DNA of 36,527 nt. Origin: Devosia equisanguinis. GTDB taxonomy: Bacteria > Pseudomonadota > Alphaproteobacteria > Rhizobiales > Hyphomicrobiaceae. Made by a program: the position numbers and the translations under genes. Where the stretch lies: NCBI GenBank assembly GCA_945889015.1, contig CAMDBL010000015.1, forward strand, positions 1-36,527, written 5' to 3'. Positions 13,985 to 23,491 of the stretch are shown piece after piece; the first letter of the stretch is position 1; each line of letters starts with the position of its first letter. The notes beneath the pieces are model-generated. The model did not search any database. It had not been told where the DNA came from and was given only the letters and a program-made list of their open reading frames with translations.

Positions 13985-15790
13985 TCAGTCGCCGATCCAG
14001 GGTTTCGCCAGGGCCAGCAGCATCGCCCAGACGCCGCCACCGTAAAGGACCGCCGCCGCGCCTAGGCCGGCTGCCACCAGCCAGCCGAGGATGCGGCCGA
14101 GGCCTTTGGCATATCTGCGACGGACCGAGACGGTAACCTGCTGCGCCGGCATCGGCAGGTCGCCGGAGATGCCGTCGGCGCCGACCCATCGGGTGGAGAC
14201 GGCGAGCTGCAGATTGCGGCGACCGCTGCGTTGCGGCACCACCATCCAGCGCCAGCGCGCCACCGCCTGCCCCTCGGGCAGCGATCCACCCTCGATCCAC
14301 TGCGTCTCCGGCGTCAGCGATTCCACAGTATAGCCGCCGTCGGACGCCGAGAGCCGCACCGACATCGCCCGGGTCGCCTGCGAGACATGATCGCGCGCAG
14401 CCTCGTTGGTTCCGACGAGCCGGACCTCCACCGTCACCGGAACATCGACACGGATCGTGCGTGGAATGTTCTCAATCAACTGTCCGCTGGCGGCCTGGGG
14501 CCAGTCGCGGTGAGCGTCGGCTAGCGCCGGCAGCGCCGGGCCGCGATGTGGGTCGGGCCCGTGCCCGTAGCCGGTGGGAGCGGCGGGAGCGGGATAGCCT
14601 TGGCTCGACGGATACGGTGCCGGCTGCTGAGGTACGCCGTAGGCCTGATCCGGTGGCTGCCACGGTACGTCGGCCGGGGCAGGGTAACCGTTCGGCCCGT
14701 GCTCGTAGCCTTGCTGCGGCATGTAGGGCGCTTCTGCCGGCGCCGGGAACTGCTGTTGACCGTACGCGGGAGCCTGATCTTCCGGATCGTAGGCCGGCTC
14801 AGGACTCCGGTCATAGAAGTCCGGCGTCGGTTCCGGCGGCCGTGTGCGCTGATCATGGCGCGCGGGCGGTGCCGTCGAGGGCTCTTCGCGTGGCAGCGAA
14901 GCCGGCTGCCACGAGGGCTCAGTCGGCCTCGGAGCTGAGATCGGCGCGGACGGTGCCGGCTGTGGAGGTGAAGGCGCCACGTGGACGGGGGAAGGGCCAG
15001 GCGCCGCGGTCCGTGGCGTCGCAGGCAATACCGGGGGCACCGGACGCGGCGGCGGCACAGTCGGCGCGCTCGGTTCGGCGGGCTGTTCCTGATCGGCGGG
15101 GCCCCACTCGCCGGCGGTTGCCTCCACGGAGGGTGGTGCGGCGCGCTGAGGTGCGTCGGGCTCCTGACGCGCCGCGGCCGGCGCTGGGGTATCGGGGGCA
15201 ACCGAGGCAGGCGCCAGCGGTGGCGGACCGGTTCGCGACTCCGGCGGCGCCTTGGGTACGTCGGGGGGCATGGGCGGCGGCGCGTTGGTTCCAGCCGGTG
15301 TCGCGGGGGCCGCTCGTGGCGCACCCTTTGCCGGCTGCGGACGCGACGAGCGCTGCAGCGCCTTGATCGCATGCTCGAAGGTCAGGCCCTGCGCGCGCAG
15401 CATCTGCGCCGCGGTGCTCTTGCCCTCGCCGACGATGGCGGCCAGCACGATGGCGCCGTTGACTTGCCGGCGCCCCTGCTGGGCCGCCGCCGCGGCGGCC
15501 TCGAGCACTCGTTTCAGCTCGGGGGAGATGGCGATCTGCCCGTCGCCCCCGGTAGGCTCCAGACTGGTCAGATGCGTCGACACGTCGGCCGTGAGCGGCT
15601 CTGTCGCGACCTGGCTCGCCTGCAGCACGAGGGCTGCGTCGCTGTCCTCGGTCAGCGCCAGCAGCACGTGCTCGAGGGTGACGCGGCCATGGCCCTGCTG
15701 GCGCGCGCAGTCGGCCGCCCGCGTCAGTGTCGCCATCAGGTTTGGCGACATCGGTACGCGCGCCAACTCCTCGGCGATCGATTGCGACAT
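13985..15790 (-). CDS. Membrane-anchored orphan Clp-N domain protein
   Basis: 601 aa. Residues about 14-145 hold two Clp-N repeats (PNLMATLTRAADCARQQGHGR then VTLEHVLLAL; ISPELKRVLEAAAAAAQQGRR then VNGAIVLAAI), the substrate- or adaptor-binding domain of ClpA/B/C. No Walker motif or AAA+ domain follows. Residues about 150-440 are a low-complexity Pro/Ala/Gln/Tyr linker. Residues about 455-565 look like a beta-rich domain (RVDVPVTVEVRLVG, MSVRLSASDGGYTVESLTPE, WRWMVVPQRSGRRNLQL). A hydrophobic C-terminus (ILGWLVAAGLGAAAVLY and VWAMLLALA) should anchor it in the membrane. The ATG at 15790 has GAAGGAGAG upstream. It lies opposite to and between engB and argB. Function unknown. Confidence 0.85.
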   Translation of the reverse strand: MSQSIAEELARVPMSPNLMATLTRAADCARQQGHGRVTLEHVLLALTEDSDAALVLQASQVATEPLTADVSTHLTSLEPTGGDGQIAISPELKRVLEAAAAAAQQGRRQVNGAIVLAAIVGEGKSTAAQMLRAQGLTFEHAIKALQRSSRPQPAKGAPRAAPATPAGTNAPPPMPPDVPKAPPESRTGPPPLAPASVAPDTPAPAAARQEPDAPQRAAPPSVEATAGEWGPADQEQPAEPSAPTVPPPRPVPPVLPATPRTAAPGPSPVHVAPSPPQPAPSAPISAPRPTEPSWQPASLPREEPSTAPPARHDQRTRPPEPTPDFYDRSPEPAYDPEDQAPAYGQQQFPAPAEAPYMPQQGYEHGPNGYPAPADVPWQPPDQAYGVPQQPAPYPSSQGYPAPAAPTGYGHGPDPHRGPALPALADAHRDWPQAASGQLIENIPRTIRVDVPVTVEVRLVGTNEAARDHVSQATRAMSVRLSASDGGYTVESLTPETQWIEGGSLPEGQAVARWRWMVVPQRSGRRNLQLAVSTRWVGADGISGDLPMPAQQVTVSVRRRYAKGLGRILGWLVAAGLGAAAVLYGGGVWAMLLALAKPWIGD

Positions 15791-15973
15791 CAAGCTCTCC
15801 TTCGCGGCCGTCCGCACCAAGCCCGGCAGTCCTCGCAATCCCCTCGCGAGGCTCGGACCTGCCACGAATCTTCTCCGCGCGGCCGAAACTTAGCTGATTT
15901 GCCGTTGCAGCGGCACCACGGCATCCGACATTCTTCGCCACACACCCTGCCATCGGATTGTGAGGGAAATCCG

Positions 15974-16000
15974 TTGAGGGCTCGCCCGTGCGCGTATAAG
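15974..16000 (+). promoter_or_regulatory. Possible promoter of argB
   Basis: TTGAGG (15974-15979), 15-bp spacer, TATAAG (15995-16000), ending 80 bp before the argB start. The -10 matches that of the rpmH promoter but the spacing is short. The remainder of the 290-bp divergent region (15791-16080) shows no gene. Confidence 0.35.
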
Positions 16001-16080
16001 ACCTCCCGCGAGGTGCGGCACCGCCCGGCGGGCGCCGCTGACCCGTCCCCAGGCCCCACTTCGATGCGCGAGATCCCGCG

Positions 16081-17028
16081 ATGACCATTCCCAAGGAGCC
16101 GAAGGAGCCCGCTGCCGCGTCCACGCCGGCTCACGTCACGGCGCACGACAAGGCGCGCATCCTGGCAGAGGCGCTGCCCTATCTCGTGCGCTACGACGAG
16201 CAGACCGTCGTCATCAAGTTCGGCGGTCATGCGATGGGCTCGCCGGAGCTGACGGAAGCCTTCGCCCAGGACATCGTCTATCTCAAGCTGTCGGGCATCA
16301 ATCCGATCGTGGTGCACGGCGGCGGCCCGCAGATCGCGGCAATGCTGAAAAAGCTCGAGATCAAGTCCGAGTTCAAGCACGGGCTGCGTGTGACCGACAA
16401 ACCGACGGTCGAAGTCGTGGAGATGGTGCTCGCTGGCGCCATCAACAAGGAGATCGTCTCGGCGATCAACAAGCAGGGTGGCAAGGCGGTCGGCATCTCC
16501 GGCAAGGACGCCAACCTGTTGATCGCCAAGCGGATCACCGAAATGCCGGATCCCGAGTCCAACATCATGCAGGCGGTCGACATCGGCTATGTCGGCGACC
16601 CCGAGGAGGTCAACCCGCACATCGTCGAGGTGATCTCCAAGTCAGACCTGATTCCGGTGATCGCTCCGGTCGGTGTCTCGCGCGAAGGCCAGACCTTGAA
16701 CATCAACGCCGACACCTTCGCCTCCGCGCTCGCCGCGCGCATGAAGGCCAAGCGGCTGCTGCTGCTGACCGACGTCGAAGGCGTGCTCGACAAGAGCAAG
16801 AAGCTGATCCCGCAGCTCACGATCGAGGAGGCGCGCAAGCTGATCCGCAACGGCACCATCACCGGCGGCATGATCCCGAAGGTGGAAGGCTGCATCGAGG
16901 TGGTCGAGTCCGGCGTCGAGGCGGTTGTGGTGATCGACGGCCGGGTACCGCACTGCGTTCTGCTCGAATTGTTCACCGAGCACGGCGTCGGCACGCTGGT
17001 CGGCGAGGCGGGGAAGGCCGTAGGATAG
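16081..17028 (+). CDS. argB: Acetylglutamate kinase
   Basis: Phosphorylates N-acetyl-L-glutamate in arginine synthesis; amino-acid kinase fold. 315 aa. ATP/phosphate site VIKFGGHAM at about 44-52 and VVHGGGPQI at about 78-85. Substrate-binding [19 protein letters not shown] follows, then [12 protein letters not shown] and [20 protein letters not shown], typical of argB. The N-terminal helix [15 protein letters not shown] is the kind found in arginine-inhibited hexameric forms, so feedback inhibition by arginine is likely. It is followed 29 nt later by a HAD nucleotidase gene. Confidence 0.97.
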   Translation: MTIPKEPKEPAAASTPAHVTAHDKARILAEALPYLVRYDEQTVVIKFGGHAMGSPELTEAFAQDIVYLKLSGINPIVVHGGGPQIAAMLKKLEIKSEFKHGLRVTDKPTVEVVEMVLAGAINKEIVSAINKQGGKAVGISGKDANLLIAKRITEMPDPESNIMQAVDIGYVGDPEEVNPHIVEVISKSDLIPVIAPVGVSREGQTLNINADTFASALAARMKAKRLLLLTDVEGVLDKSKKLIPQLTIEEARKLIRNGTITGGMIPKVEGCIEVVESGVEAVVVIDGRVPHCVLLELFTEHGVGTLVGEAGKAVG

Positions 17029-17057
17029 TCTGAAATCGGTAGCAGGTATCAGCTGCA

Positions 17058-17810
17058 ATGGCGCAAGGCGATCAACCGACAGAAGACGGGGCACGCGGCT
17101 CGGTACTGGCCCCAGAGCGCGTCGGGCGCGGCTTCGATCGCACGCGCGTGTGGATCTTCGATCTCGACAACACGCTGTATCCCTCGGACTGCAATCTGTT
17201 CGCGCAGATCGACCAGAAGATGGGTGAGTTCGTCGCTCGCCTGCTCGGCGTCTCGTTCGAGCAGGCGCGCCACCTGCAGAAAACCTACTACCGTCAGTTC
17301 GGCACCACCCTCAACGGACTGATGCTGGTCCACAAGATCGACCCCAAGCCCTTCCTCGATTATGTTCACGACATCGATCTCGCGCCGGTGAAGGAGCACC
17401 CGGAGCTGCGAACGGCGATCGATGCACTCCCGGGCCGCAAGCTGATCTACACCAACGGCTCACGCCGGCACGCCGAGCAGGTGGCGGCCAAGCTCGGCGT
17501 TCTCGATCTATTCGAGGATATCTGCGATATCGAGAGTTCCAAGTATGTGCCAAAGCCCGAGGCGGCGGCCTACAACGACATGCTGAAGGCGCACGCCGTC
17601 GACCCGCTGCAGTCCGCGATGTTCGAGGACATGCCACACAATCTCGAGGCGCCGCATGCACTGGGCATGACCACCGTGCTTGTCCACTCGACCTACATCG
17701 ACCATCCCGTGCAGCTCAAGATCAACACCTGGAAAGAGCCGCCCGAGCATATCCACCACATGACCGAGGATCTGCACGGGTTCCTGGTGGGGCTGAAAGC
17801 TGGCGGCTAG
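17058..17810 (+). CDS. HAD-family pyrimidine 5'-nucleotidase
   Basis: 250-aa HAD phosphatase of the SDT1/pyrimidine 5'-nucleotidase type. Motif I FDLDNTLYP supplies both Asp residues; motif II is IYTNGSRRH; the motif III Lys is in YVPKPEAAAY; motif IV is MFEDMPHN. The helical cap lies between motifs I and II (MGEFVARLLGVSFEQA, YYRQFGTTLNGLM). It directly follows argB, which is the usual order in related alphaproteobacteria, where dapD often comes next; dapD is not here. It probably dephosphorylates pyrimidine or modified nucleoside monophosphates. Confidence 0.93.
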   Translation: MAQGDQPTEDGARGSVLAPERVGRGFDRTRVWIFDLDNTLYPSDCNLFAQIDQKMGEFVARLLGVSFEQARHLQKTYYRQFGTTLNGLMLVHKIDPKPFLDYVHDIDLAPVKEHPELRTAIDALPGRKLIYTNGSRRHAEQVAAKLGVLDLFEDICDIESSKYVPKPEAAAYNDMLKAHAVDPLQSAMFEDMPHNLEAPHALGMTTVLVHSTYIDHPVQLKINTWKEPPEHIHHMTEDLHGFLVGLKAGG

Positions 17811-18055
17811 ATATGTTCTTCAGGCAGCACGCGTTGATTTAGACAGTTTCTGGGAAAATGCGCGCTTTCTGGACGTCTGCGCCTTCGGCTTCCGCCTATA
17901 GCTGATCCTGCTGCCCTGATCTCGCTCTCCCATTGGCCGGCGGCCGCCGGCGACCTACTTGCAGACTCGAACCTCGCCCGAGGTGGTGCAACCGCGACAA
18001 CCGCACTAGGATTGCCGTCAGGCGTAGTCCGGACCAGGAGACGACCAGCGACCTC

Positions 18056-19114
18056 ATGACCACAGGACCTTCCGATCTCGGCAAGCTCAACGACCGCAGC
18101 CGCGCTATCTTTCGCATGATCGTCGAGACCTATCTCGCCACCGGTGAGCCGGTCGGATCGCGGAATTTGTCGCGCGGGCTGCCGATGACACTGTCGCCGG
18201 CCTCGGTCCGCAACGTCATGTCAGACCTCGAGCAGCTCGGCCTGATATATTCACCCCACACCTCCGCAGGGCGGATGCCGACGCAATCCGGGCTCAGGAT
18301 GTTTGTCGACGGATTGCTCGAAATCGGCAATCTGACCGAGGAGGAGCGCAAGCAGATCGAGGCGCAGATCGGCATCAAGCGGGCGCAATCGATCGATCAG
18401 GTGCTGACCGAGGCCGGCGAGATGATCTCGGGCCTTTCGCATTGTGCGGGTGTGGTGCTGGCCGACAAGCAGGTGAGCCGGCTGAAGCACATCGAGTTCG
18501 TGCCGCTGGAGCCGACCAAGGCACTGGTGGTGCTGGTTGGCGAGGACGGCAGCGTCGAGAACCGCATTATCGCCCTGCCTGCTGGGTTGCCGCCCTCGGC
18601 GCTGACCGAGGCGACCAACTACCTCAACGCCCACATCCGCAACCTGACCATGGCCGAGGCGCGCTCGACGATCGAGGCCGAGCTGACCACCGCCAAGGCA
18701 GAACTCGACATCCTCACCCAGAAGGTGATCAAGGCCGGGATGGCGGAGTGGTCCGGTGCGCTGGGCGACCAAAAGAGCTTGATCGTGCGCGGCCAGGCGA
18801 ACTTGTTGAAGGACGTCAACGCGGTCGAGGATCTGGAGCGAATCCGGCAGCTGTTCGACGATCTGGAGAGCAAGCAGGAGCTGATCCGCCTGCTCGGGCT
18901 CGCCGAGACCGCGGACGGCGTGCGCATCTTCATCGGTGCCGAGAACAAGCTGTTCTCGCTGTCGGGCTCTTCGCTGATCGTGGCGCCGTTCCAGGACAAG
19001 ACCCGCAACGTGGTGGGTGTTCTCGGCGTGATTGGGCCGACCCGCCTCAACTATGCCCGCATCATCCCGATGGTGGACTATACGGCGCGGTTGATCGGGC
19101 GGCTTCTGACTTGA
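18056..19114 (+). CDS. hrcA: Heat-inducible transcription repressor HrcA
   Basis: Repressor of class I heat-shock genes that binds CIRCE operators and is itself tuned by GroEL. 352 aa. The N-terminal winged helix reads [22 protein letters not shown] and [22 protein letters not shown]; the conserved [16 protein letters not shown] follows; the C-terminal part ends with [20 protein letters not shown] and a last helix. The ATG at 18056 was chosen over an upstream open frame; AGGAG is 15 nt away, a long spacing. No CIRCE dyad is visible in the 245 bp upstream. A perfect 6-bp dyad, ACCTCG-CC-CGAGGT (17971-17984), is present there instead. Confidence 0.95.
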   Translation: MTTGPSDLGKLNDRSRAIFRMIVETYLATGEPVGSRNLSRGLPMTLSPASVRNVMSDLEQLGLIYSPHTSAGRMPTQSGLRMFVDGLLEIGNLTEEERKQIEAQIGIKRAQSIDQVLTEAGEMISGLSHCAGVVLADKQVSRLKHIEFVPLEPTKALVVLVGEDGSVENRIIALPAGLPPSALTEATNYLNAHIRNLTMAEARSTIEAELTTAKAELDILTQKVIKAGMAEWSGALGDQKSLIVRGQANLLKDVNAVEDLERIRQLFDDLESKQELIRLLGLAETADGVRIFIGAENKLFSLSGSSLIVAPFQDKTRNVVGVLGVIGPTRLNYARIIPMVDYTARLIGRLLT

Positions 19115-19259
19115 TTTTTTTGCGCCGCCGCATGATATCCGACGCGGTCTTTGCCGGTGGCTGGCCGTCGCGCATTCCTGCGCCACAGCACCTGGTTCGG
19201 GTCCGGTCGCCACCGGCCACTTGCCCTACGCAACGCTCTACGCAATCAGCGGAGTCGAG

Positions 19260-19964
19260 ATGCAGCACGACAACAACGAGTCCGGCGCGGGCGCAGCGTC
19301 CCAGGCCGCAAACCAGGCCGATGCCGGTGCCACCGGGGCTGTTGCCGACGACGGCGAGGTTTTCGGTCTTGAAATGGGCCCGGAGCAGCTCAAGCAGATC
19401 ATCGCCGCTCTGCAGGAGGAGAACGACAAGCTGCGCGCTCATCAGGAGGCGGAAAAGGATCAGGTGCTTCGTGTCCGCGCCGAGATGGAGAACATGCGCA
19501 AGCGCGGCGAGCGCGAGAAGCTCGACACGGCCAAGTACGCGATTTCCAAGTTCGCAGGTGATGTGGTCGGCGTGGCCGACAATTTCGAGCGCGCCCTGAA
19601 GTCGGTGCCGGAGGACGCGCTCGTCGACAACCCGACGCTGAAGGCGCTTCAGGAAGGCGTCGCCATGACCGAGCGCGAGTTCCTCAAGGTTCTCGAGAAG
19701 CACGGCGTGCGCCGCATCGATCCGACCGGGGAGACCTTCAATCCACACCAGCATCAGGCGGTGATGGAGCAGGAGAACGCCGAGGTCGCGACCGGCACCG
19801 TGCTGCAGGTGTTCCAGTCCGGCTATATCATCGAGGATCGCGTGCTCCGGCCGGCGATGGTGGTGGTTTCGCGTGGCGGTCAGAAAGTGGCCGCATCGTC
19901 CAGGCCCGCCAGCGAGGACCCCACGGGCGAAAACGCGGCTGGCGGCGATGGCGTCGGGATCTGA
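19260..19964 (+). CDS. grpE: Nucleotide exchange factor GrpE
   Basis: Homodimeric exchange factor and thermosensor for DnaK. 234 aa. A disordered Gln/Ala/Gly-rich N-terminus leads to a long coiled coil (QIIAALQEENDKLRAHQEAE then KDQVLRVRAEMENMRKRGER), a helical bundle with FAGDVVGVADNFERAL, and the beta-wing with FNPHQHQAVME, VLQVFQSGYIIEDRVLRPAMV. The ATG at 19260 has GGAG 5 nt upstream. It is 145 nt after hrcA and probably co-regulated with it. dnaK and dnaJ are not downstream. Confidence 0.96.
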   Translation: MQHDNNESGAGAASQAANQADAGATGAVADDGEVFGLEMGPEQLKQIIAALQEENDKLRAHQEAEKDQVLRVRAEMENMRKRGEREKLDTAKYAISKFAGDVVGVADNFERALKSVPEDALVDNPTLKALQEGVAMTEREFLKVLEKHGVRRIDPTGETFNPHQHQAVMEQENAEVATGTVLQVFQSGYIIEDRVLRPAMVVVSRGGQKVAASSRPASEDPTGENAAGGDGVGI

Positions 19965-20063
19965 TCGCCCGCGAGCGTGTGCGATGACCTGCGATCGGCG
20001 CGGACGCGCTCAACGGACCGGGGGGGCTGGTCGATAGAGGCTCAGTCCTGTCCAGCGTGTAGG

Positions 20064-20879
20064 CTAGCGGCTCACGGGCGCGGACGAGCTGAGGCTCGGA
20101 ATGCGGCCGGACGGCGTTCCGCGCATCCCGGACACGCTTTCCGGCGTCGCGGCGAGCCCGCTCGGTCCAGAGATGACGATCTTCAGGCGTTGCGTATCCG
20201 AGCGGCCGCGACCGGCATTGGCGCCCACGTCGACGAACACGACCTTGACGCTGGCGCCCGCGACGGCGTCCCGCGTGACTGCGAAAGTGGCATCGTAGGT
20301 CAGGCGGTCGAGTGTGCCGCGCGCGCCCCTCGGCGACACCTTCGACAACCCTGCGACGATGTCGCCGAGCCAGCGGGCGAACCCGAGCTTGTCGGTGACG
20401 TCGACGCCGGCCGCGTCGCAGGCGGCGGTGTTGGGAGCGTCCAGCTTGTAGGTCAGGTTGATCGTCGTATCGACGGTGAACGACTGCGTCGTGGTCGCGG
20501 ACAGCGTCGGCAAAACGCTCGGACCCATCCAGGCGAAAATGACCGGGCCGGTGACCGATGGACTATTGACGCTCGCCGAGCGGGTGTCCGCAACCTTGAG
20601 CTGAAGCTCCACCGTCGCGATCGTGCCCGGCAACCGGCGCCGTCCGGCGTCGGTGCGCATCGCCTCGGCGAGGCCACACTTCACCGAATTGATGATGTCG
20701 GCCACGTGGATGGTGTCGCCGGGCTCTGGCGCACGCAACGCACACGCGGCCATCAACATGCTGGTTCCGAGCAGCACGCCGATACGAGGCGATGTCCAGG
20801 CGCCTTGGCCTGATTTTCGCACACGAGCTATCGCATTTACCAAGAACGCCAACGCTACGAACCCGCCGACAAGGATCAC
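20064..20879 (-). CDS. Hypothetical lipoprotein
   Basis: 271 aa from a GTG at 20879; a GTG at 20822 (MRKSGQGAWTS) is an alternative that leaves a clean lipoprotein signal. The lipobox is LMAAC, followed by ALRAPEPGD. With the longer start, an additional hydrophobic segment (ILVGGFVALAFLVNAIA) precedes it. The mature part has a helix-like IINSVKCGLAEAM, then mostly beta-like sequence, an ACDAAGVDVTDKLGFARWLGDIV segment, and ends with RSDTQRLKIVIS and a Ser/Pro-rich tail. No catalytic motif was recognised. It is divergent from dapF. Probably anchored in the cell envelope; function unknown. Confidence 0.65.
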   Translation of the reverse strand: MILVGGFVALAFLVNAIARVRKSGQGAWTSPRIGVLLGTSMLMAACALRAPEPGDTIHVADIINSVKCGLAEAMRTDAGRRRLPGTIATVELQLKVADTRSASVNSPSVTGPVIFAWMGPSVLPTLSATTTQSFTVDTTINLTYKLDAPNTAACDAAGVDVTDKLGFARWLGDIVAGLSKVSPRGARGTLDRLTYDATFAVTRDAVAGASVKVVFVDVGANAGRGRSDTQRLKIVISGPSGLAATPESVSGMRGTPSGRIPSLSSSAPVSR

Positions 20880-21043
20880 GATGAGATCGCCGAGACGGTA
20901 GGAGTAGACGGGGACGTTGCCTATTGCGGGCCAGCCACATCCTCAGAAGAATACGACACGGTCACGGTCTCGGCCGGGTCGAAGGAGGCGGGACGCCGGG
21001 CTGCGGCTTGCCGTGTGCCGCGCCCAACGCCTATATCACGGCC

Positions 21044-21919
21044 ATGAGTTCGCCAGCATCCCCCCCCACTCCGGCACGCAAGCTGCCCTTCCGCAAAATG
21101 AACGGCCTCGGCAACGAGATTGTCGTGGTCGATCTGCGCGGCCAGACGCAGGTGCTGACGCAAGCCGAGGCGCGCGCCGTCGCCGAAGCTCCCCGATCGC
21201 ACTTCGATCAGATGATGGTGCTGCACGATCCGCGCACGAAGGGCACCGACGCCTTCGTCCGCATCTACAATTCCGATGGATCGCTTTCGGCCGCCTGCGG
21301 CAACGGCACCCGCTGCATCGGCTGGCTCATGGCCTCCGAAAAAGGCCGTAACATATTGAAATTCGAGACCGATGCCGGCATCCTCGATGTCACAGTGGAC
21401 GGCATCGGCTCGATCACGGTCGACATGGGCGAGCCCAAGTTCGGCTGGGCCGACATTCCCTTGCGCGACCCTTTCCACGACACGCGCCGGATCGAACTGC
21501 AAATCGGACCGATGGATGCCCCCGTACTGCACACGCCGTCGGTGGTCAACGTCGGCAATCCGCACGCCATCTATTGGGTCGACGATGTGGATGCCTATGA
21601 TTTGGGCCGCTTCGGGCCGCTGCTCGAGAACCACCCGCTTTTTCCCGACCGAGCCAACATCTCGCTCGCCCAGGTCGTCTCGCGCGCCGCGATCCGGCTG
21701 CGGACCTGGGAGCGCGGCGCTGGGCTGACCAAGGCCTGTGGCACCGCGGCCTGCGCCGCCGCCGTTTGCGCCGTTCGACTCGACAAGACCGACCGCAAGG
21801 TCGCGGTCACCCTGCCGGGCGGCGTGCTGTTGATCGAATGGACCAGTCGCAACCGTATCCTGATGACCGGGCCGGCCGAGGACGAGTATGCCGGCGAGGT
21901 GATGCTGCCCGAGGCGTGA
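21044..21919 (+). CDS. dapF: Diaminopimelate epimerase
   Basis: Interconverts LL- and meso-diaminopimelate for lysine and peptidoglycan, by a PLP-independent two-Cys mechanism. 291 aa. [13 protein letters not shown] near the N-terminus; first catalytic Cys at 85 in AACGNGTRC, second at 232 in [22 protein letters not shown] is also conserved. The ATG at 21044 was chosen because homology begins about 15 residues later (FRKMNGLGN); the open frame extends upstream but not with family sequence. It heads a dapF-mtaB-ftsY-ispZ series common in alphaproteobacteria, though 300 bp separate it from mtaB. Confidence 0.97.
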   Translation: MSSPASPPTPARKLPFRKMNGLGNEIVVVDLRGQTQVLTQAEARAVAEAPRSHFDQMMVLHDPRTKGTDAFVRIYNSDGSLSAACGNGTRCIGWLMASEKGRNILKFETDAGILDVTVDGIGSITVDMGEPKFGWADIPLRDPFHDTRRIELQIGPMDAPVLHTPSVVNVGNPHAIYWVDDVDAYDLGRFGPLLENHPLFPDRANISLAQVVSRAAIRLRTWERGAGLTKACGTAACAAAVCAVRLDKTDRKVAVTLPGGVLLIEWTSRNRILMTGPAEDEYAGEVMLPEA

Positions 21920-22219
21920 GCGGGGCGTTCGGCTTGAGAAGATTGCGTCGTGTCGCCGCTGCAACGTTTCGCGGGAAAGCGAGCCAATCGACGCGGGGCT
22001 TAGCACTTGCCACACTGTCAGCCTAACTAACGTTCGTCCGCATCGTCATTCAGGGCTGTTGGTGTGACTTGGGTCCGAATGCGCGTGTTTCTCCGGTCTT
22101 GTGTTTTGCCCCGTCGGCCACTGGGCCTAGATCCGCCGTCTGCCTGCACGCAACGCTAGTTCCGCTGCCTTAGTGATCTACGACCTGACCTTACTTCTGA
22201 TGGTGCCAACGTTCATCCG
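21920..22219. other. Intergenic region between dapF and mtaB
   Basis: 300 bp with no gene seen on either strand and no convincing promoter. A short repeated word, AACGTTC(G/A)TCCG, occurs near 22030 and again just before the mtaB start; its meaning is unclear. In related genomes these two genes are normally close, so the gap is larger than expected. Confidence 0.5.
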
Positions 22220-23491
22220 ATGTCCGAGCCGCTTGTCATAACTCTGGGCTGTCGTCTCAACGCCTACGAGTCCGAGGTGATGCGCCGTCACGTGCTCGCC
22301 GCCGGGATCGAGGACGCGGTGATCGTCAACACCTGTGCCGTGACGGCCGAAGCCGTCCGACAGGCCCGCCAGACTGTGCGCCGGCTCCGTCGCGAGCAGC
22401 CCAATGCCCGCCTGATCGTCACCGGCTGCGCTGCCCAGACCGAGCCCGAGCAGTTCGCAGCGCTGCCCGAGGTCGACCACGTCATCGGCAATGCCGACAA
22501 GATGCGGGCCGAGACCTACAAGGCGCTTAGCCTTTCTGGCAGCCAGCGCGTCGTCGTCGACGACATTATGTCGGTCAAGGAGACCGCACTGCACCTGATC
22601 GACGGCTTCGGCAGCGGCGCACGGACCTATGTGCAGGTCCAGAACGGCTGCGATCATCGCTGCACGTTTTGCATCATCCCTTTCGGCCGCGGTCCTTCGC
22701 GCTCGGTTCCAGCCGGCGAGGTGGTCGGGCAAGTCCGCAAGCTGGTCGAGGCCGGCGCCAGCGAGGTCGTTCTGACCGGCGTCGATATCACCTCCTACGG
22801 CAGCGACCTGCCCGGCGAGATTTCGCTCGGCCGGCTGGTGAAGCAGATCCTGCGGCATGTGCCCGAGTTGAAGCGCCTCCGACTGTCCTCGATCGACCAG
22901 GCCGAGATGGACGTCCATCTGATCGAGGCGCTGGGCGGTGAGCCGCGGTTGATGCCGCACCTGCATTTGTCATTGCAGGCGGGCGACGACATGTTGCTGA
23001 AGCGCATGAAGCGCCGACATTCTCGCGCGGACGCGGTGCGGTTCTGCAACGAGGTGCGGCGAGCACGGCCGGACGTTGTACTCGGGGCTGATCTTATCGC
23101 TGGCTTCCCGACCGAAACCGACGCAATGTTCGCGCGGACGCTCGACGTCGTGGAGGACTGTGGCCTGACGTTCCTGCACGTTTTCCCGTTCTCGCCTCGC
23201 AAGGGCACCGCGGCGGCTCGGATGCCGCAAGTGGCGTCGCCGGTCGTCAAGGAGCGCGCCGCCCGGCTGCGCAGCCGTGGCGATGCAGCCTTGTCGGCGT
23301 ACCTCGACTCGCGGGTGGGCAGCACCTGTTCGGTGCTGATGGAACGCTTCGGCCTCGGGCGCACCGAGCAGTTCGCCGAGATCAAGATAGCCGGCCTGGA
23401 GGCGTCCGAAGGCATGCTGGTCGAGGCCCGCGTCACCGGCTCGAACGGGCGCCGCCTCTCGGGACGGCTCGCAGGCGAGGTGGTCGCGTGA
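22220..23491 (+). CDS. mtaB: tRNA t6A37 methylthiotransferase MtaB
   Basis: Radical-SAM methylthiotransferase that converts t6A to ms2t6A at position 37 of tRNAs reading ANN codons. 423 aa. The N-terminal UPF0004 domain binds one 4Fe-4S cluster through Cys11, Cys39 and Cys70 (LGCRLNAYE, NTCAVT, TGCAAQ). The radical-SAM cluster is CDHRCTFC (144-151), followed by GRGPSRSVPAGEVV. The C-terminal TRAM-like part ends GRRLSGRLAGEVVA. The CRLNAYE form favours MtaB over MiaB. The stop codon overlaps the ftsY GTG by 4 nt, so the two are translationally coupled. Confidence 0.95.
   Translation: MSEPLVITLGCRLNAYESEVMRRHVLAAGIEDAVIVNTCAVTAEAVRQARQTVRRLRREQPNARLIVTGCAAQTEPEQFAALPEVDHVIGNADKMRAETYKALSLSGSQRVVVDDIMSVKETALHLIDGFGSGARTYVQVQNGCDHRCTFCIIPFGRGPSRSVPAGEVVGQVRKLVEAGASEVVLTGVDITSYGSDLPGEISLGRLVKQILRHVPELKRLRLSSIDQAEMDVHLIEALGGEPRLMPHLHLSLQAGDDMLLKRMKRRHSRADAVRFCNEVRRARPDVVLGADLIAGFPTETDAMFARTLDVVEDCGLTFLHVFPFSPRKGTAAARMPQVASPVVKERAARLRSRGDAALSAYLDSRVGSTCSVLMERFGLGRTEQFAEIKIAGLEASEGMLVEARVTGSNGRRLSGRLAGEVVA

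Noticed and set aside
14461-15366. 301-codon plus-strand frame opposite the Clp-N protein linker
   Set aside because: It is an Arg/Ala/Pro-rich shadow of the low-complexity proline-rich linker on the minus strand.
18442-19599. 385-codon plus-strand frame overlapping hrcA and grpE
   Set aside because: It is out of frame with both well-recognised genes and has shadow-type composition.
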